From an uncultured Prevotella sp. (GTDB lineage Bacteria; Bacteroidota; Bacteroidia; Bacteroidales; Bacteroidaceae), in NCBI GenBank assembly GCA_945637645.1, contig CALZDK010000077.1:1-8824 (forward strand): DNA of 8,824 nucleotides, read 5' to 3'. The stretch's first letter is position 1. The number at the start of each line of letters is the position of its first letter. Below, piece by piece: positions 6,763 through 8,824 of the stretch. Under the pieces are notes generated by a model. The model saw only the letters and a list, made by a program, of their open reading frames with translations, was not told where the DNA came from and ran no database searches. Position numbers and translations under genes: made by a program.

Positions 6763-8151
6763 TTATAAGTCTCGTCCGGGTTTTATCTGTTCGGCATCGT
6801 CGAGCGTCATGATGGCATTGCACAGTGTGGCAGCGATGTTGCTTCCGCCCTTGCGCCCCTCGACGATAATCTTTGGCACATTGGTGAAACTCTTGACCAT
6901 GTGTTTCGACTCCTTCACATGCACGAAACCCACGGGTGCTGCAATGATGCCCTGCGGATGGGCTTTGCCCTGGCGCATCAGTTCGCATAGTTCCATCAGT
7001 GCCGTAGGGGCATTGCCGAAAACAAAAAGCGCATCGGGATGTTCCTCCACTGCGAGGCGGATGCCTGCTTGGGTGCGGGTGATTGTTGGATTAGGACTTA
7101 CTTGCCCCAAATAGCATTTTGCTTCTATCCCGAGTCTGGCGAGTGCTGTCTTTCTGATGCCGCTTGTCACCATTGTCACATCGGTCACTATGGTTTTTAT
7201 GCGTCCGTTCTTTATGTTTTCATATATCTTTGTCGCTGCGCCGTCGTCGCAGTAGAGTATGTTCTCCATGTCGAAGTCGGCTGTTGTGTGGATGGCGTGT
7301 AGAAGCAGCCATCTCTTGTCGAACGGAATGTCGGTATGTGCAAGTTCGGATAGGATGGTGCGGAAACTCTCTTGCATAATTTCCCCTCCAATGCACGCTG
7401 TTCTCGGTTTTTCGTTTGAATAATATCCGCGTGGGGTGATGATGTTTTCTCCATTTGTCTTTGTCTGACTGTTCCCGATAATGACAATCGTCAGCATGTC
7501 GATGTCCTTCGGGTTCAGTTTCTCAAGTGTTGTCACCTTTATGGTTTGTCCCTCCCGTCCTGCCTGTCTCACATAGCCCACGGGCGTGTCCTTGCTTCGT
7601 CCTTCTTTCAGGAATATCTCCTTCAGGCGACAGAGTTGCCAGTAGCGCTCGTTGGAGCGTGGGTTGTATATCGCCGTTACGAAGTCGGCTTTGGCGGCTG
7701 CCGTAATTCGTCGCTCTATAAGTTCCCAAGGTGTCATCAGGTCGGAGAGAGAGATGACGCAGAAGTCGTGGCTGAAGGGTGCGCCGAGCAGTGCAGCGGC
7801 TTTTTGAAAAGCCGAAATGCCGGGGAGAACTGTTATGCTGATGTCAGACTTACGCTCTTGTCGCATCTCGTAGATAAGCGATGCCATTCCGTATATTCCG
7901 GCATCGCCCGACGATATTACGACAACGTCTTGTCCTGTCTCCGCCAATTCAAAGGCACGTTCAGCTCTCTCTCGCTCTCGCTTCATTCCCGTGTCGATAC
8001 ATTCCGTTGACGGTGAGATAAGTTCTCTTATGAACTGGAAATAGAATTTATATCCTACAATTATATCGGCGTTTTGTATGGCATCCTTCACCGCTTCTGT
8101 CATGTCGCCTGTGCTGCCTGGACCAATTCCTGCCACAATAATATTTCTCAT
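6763..8151 (-). CDS. cbiHC: CbiH-CbiC fusion: cobalt-precorrin-3 C17-methyltransferase / cobalt-precorrin-8 methylmutase
   Basis: This is a 462-residue bifunctional enzyme. Residues 1 to about 245 are CbiH (CobJ family), the SAM-dependent C17 methyltransferase that also drives ring contraction. It has the SAM loop VAGIGPGSTGDMT (6-18), VISSGDAGIYGMA (78-90), LPGISAFQKAAALLGAPFSHDF (109-130), ISLSDLMTPWE (133-143) and FVTAIYNPRS (157-166). Residues about 253-462 are CbiC (CobH family), which moves a methyl group from C11 to C12 to give cobyrinic acid. The catalytic histidine is expected to be His288 in the segment HAIHTTADFD (285-294). Other CbiC marks are VTDVTMVTSGI (322-332), FVFGNAPTALMEL (376-388), PVGFVHVKESK (406-416) and GRKGGSNIAA (432-441). 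The two activities are the first and last of the eight steps encoded here. The ATG overlaps the TonB receptor stop as ATGA. A cobJ-cobH style fusion in an aerobic pathway is unlikely given CbiD and CbiG next door. Confidence 0.95.
   Translation of the reverse strand: MRNIIVAGIGPGSTGDMTEAVKDAIQNADIIVGYKFYFQFIRELISPSTECIDTGMKRERERAERAFELAETGQDVVVISSGDAGIYGMASLIYEMRQERKSDISITVLPGISAFQKAAALLGAPFSHDFCVISLSDLMTPWELIERRITAAAKADFVTAIYNPRSNERYWQLCRLKEIFLKEGRSKDTPVGYVRQAGREGQTIKVTTLEKLNPKDIDMLTIVIIGNSQTKTNGENIITPRGYYSNEKPRTACIGGEIMQESFRTILSELAHTDIPFDKRWLLLHAIHTTADFDMENILYCDDGAATKIYENIKNGRIKTIVTDVTMVTSGIRKTALARLGIEAKCYLGQVSPNPTITRTQAGIRLAVEEHPDALFVFGNAPTALMELCELMRQGKAHPQGIIAAPVGFVHVKESKHMVKSFTNVPKIIVEGRKGGSNIAATLCNAIMTLDDAEQIKPGRDL
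8148..8151 (-). other. ATGA stop/start overlap, TonB receptor to cbiHC
   Basis: The TGA of the receptor (8148-8150) and the ATG of cbiHC (8149-8151) share bases. No Shine-Dalgarno sequence precedes the ATG; the upstream bases are A-rich (AAAGATAAAACT). This suggests that the biosynthetic cistron is translated by coupling to the receptor cistron. Confidence 0.9.
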
Positions 8152-8824
8152 AGTTTTATCTTTAGTCCCGCCACTACCATTCTGCCTGGAGAATAGAGGG
8201 CGTAGGTTGTCTTTGAACTGTCGATTCGGTTATCGATTTTGTTGAAAATATTGTCGATGCCGAGGCTTGGCTCAATGGTGAGCCAATGTGAAGGTGTGAA
8301 GGTGTGCGTGGTGTTAATGTTCCACACACCATATCCGGGGGCGTTGTTGTACGCGGAATAGTAGGTGGTTGACTGCATACGGCAGTTCACGTTTGCTGTC
8401 AGTCGGTATATTCCCCAAGCGTGGCTGTAGGCTGCCGACATGGTCAGCGTGTTCTTTATGCTGCGGTCGAGCAGCTCCCAAGTTTCGCCACTCTTCGAGC
8501 GGGCGTAAGTGTAGGCATAGTTCACGTTTATGTTCAGGCCGTCAGTGGGATTGGCGTAGATGTTCACCTGCACCCCTTTCACCTCGCCTTTGTCGCTGTT
8601 TATGTAGTTGGCATAGGTGTTCATCGACTGCGCTTGTGCCTCTGTCATTTCAGGAAACTCTTTCATGAGCATTTCCCTAAGTTGGTTGTCAAGCGTTATG
8701 TTGTCTTTCACAATCATGTCGTTGATGAAGTTCATGTAACCCATAACCGAAACGGCAAAGTGGTCGGCGCGGTATTCTGCACTGAGCGACACGTAGTGGC
8801 TCTTCTCGGGATTGAGGTCTTTAT
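8148..8824 (-). CDS. TonB-dependent outer-membrane receptor (BtuB-like), C-terminal part only
   Basis: The frame is open from the right edge, so this is the last 224 residues of a much longer gene (such receptors usually have 600-800 or more residues). The fragment begins with DLNPEKSHYVSLSAEYRAD, which matches the NPxLKPExS region common to TonB-dependent receptor barrels. Alternating amphipathic strands follow, including VKGVQVNIYANPTDGLNINVNY-type strands, and it ends with the typical SLGIDNIFNKIDNR and YALYSPGRMVVAGLKIKL region of the last two barrel strands. The final residue is Leu, not the usual Phe or Trp. A GTG at 8790-8792 lies in frame but is internal, because the homology continues upstream of it. 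The stop overlaps the CbiH-CbiC start as ATGA. Placement at the head of a cobalamin operon suggests corrinoid uptake across the outer membrane; the plug domain and TonB box are outside, so substrate is inferred. Confidence 0.88.
   Translation of the reverse strand, partial: KDLNPEKSHYVSLSAEYRADHFAVSVMGYMNFINDMIVKDNITLDNQLREMLMKEFPEMTEAQAQSMNTYANYINSDKGEVKGVQVNIYANPTDGLNINVNYAYTYARSKSGETWELLDRSIKNTLTMSAAYSHAWGIYRLTANVNCRMQSTTYYSAYNNAPGYGVWNINTTHTFTPSHWLTIEPSLGIDNIFNKIDNRIDSSKTTYALYSPGRMVVAGLKIKL

Noticed and set aside
7964..7983. CT-rich run (with GAGAGAGAGA at 7745-7754) as a possible phase-variation tract.
   Set aside because: The runs are short and interrupted, and they encode ordinary helix residues (RERERAER) at a position where CbiH proteins are normally charged.
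2064..8151. Aerobic (late cobalt) pathway assignment using Cob names.
   Set aside because: CbiD and CbiG, hallmarks of the oxygen-independent route, are both present as full domains, and no CobG, CobF or CobNST is seen.
8286..8312. Repeated GTGAAGGTGT units.
   Set aside because: Only about two imperfect copies; they fit the receptor codons for Thr-His-Thr-Phe-Thr-Pro, so coding constraint is enough.
8148..8792. A 214-residue gene starting at the GTG at 8790-8792.
   Set aside because: The same frame continues upstream to the window edge with receptor-like sequence (DLNPEKSHY), so the GTG is an internal valine codon.

Overview
The window is a stretch of a long, tightly packed operon lying entirely on the minus strand. 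It reads as a corrin-ring (vitamin B12) biosynthesis block flanked by membrane-uptake genes. The protein sequences, the all-fused cobalamin enzymes, the TonB-dependent receptor ending in a SusC/BtuB-like barrel, the short lipoprotein signal on the binding protein and the A-rich, mostly Shine-Dalgarno-free start regions all point to a Bacteroidetes member of the order Bacteroidales. The overall feel is close to Prevotella or Bacteroides, but the genus is a guess.

In transcription order, from the right edge to the left: (1) the C-terminal part of a TonB-dependent outer-membrane receptor (8148-8824, its start lies outside); (2) a CbiH-CbiC fusion (6763-8151); (3) a CbiE-CbiT fusion (5554-6756); (4) a CbiG-CbiF fusion (3776-5569); (5) a CbiJ-CbiD fusion (2064-3779); (6) a lipoprotein-type ABC substrate-binding protein of the BtuF/FecB class (940-2064); (7) the N-terminal 314 codons of a FecCD/BtuC-family permease (1-943, its end lies outside). 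Five of the six gene junctions overlap by 1 to 16 bases and the sixth has a 6-base gap, so there is no room for internal terminators or riboswitches. I see no RNA genes, mobile elements, CRISPR arrays or gene-free stretches.

Together the four fused enzymes hold eight activities. These are exactly the eight consecutive steps of the anaerobic (early cobalt) pathway from cobalt-precorrin-3 to cobyrinic acid: H, F, G, D, J, T, E, C. The markers CbiD and CbiG indicate the anaerobic route. The earlier steps (CbiK/CbiL) and later steps (CbiA, CbiB, CbiP, nucleotide-loop assembly) are not in the window. The uptake genes on both sides could form a TonB receptor, binding protein and permease path for corrinoids, or possibly for a cobalt or iron chelate.

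The most interesting signal is the domain pairing. Three fusions join consecutive steps with the C-terminal domain acting first, and the fourth (H-C) joins the first and last steps of the block, so the four polypeptides close into a loop. The individual fusions are of kinds known in this phylum, so I regard the window as a well-recognisable system with some notable details rather than an undescribed one.
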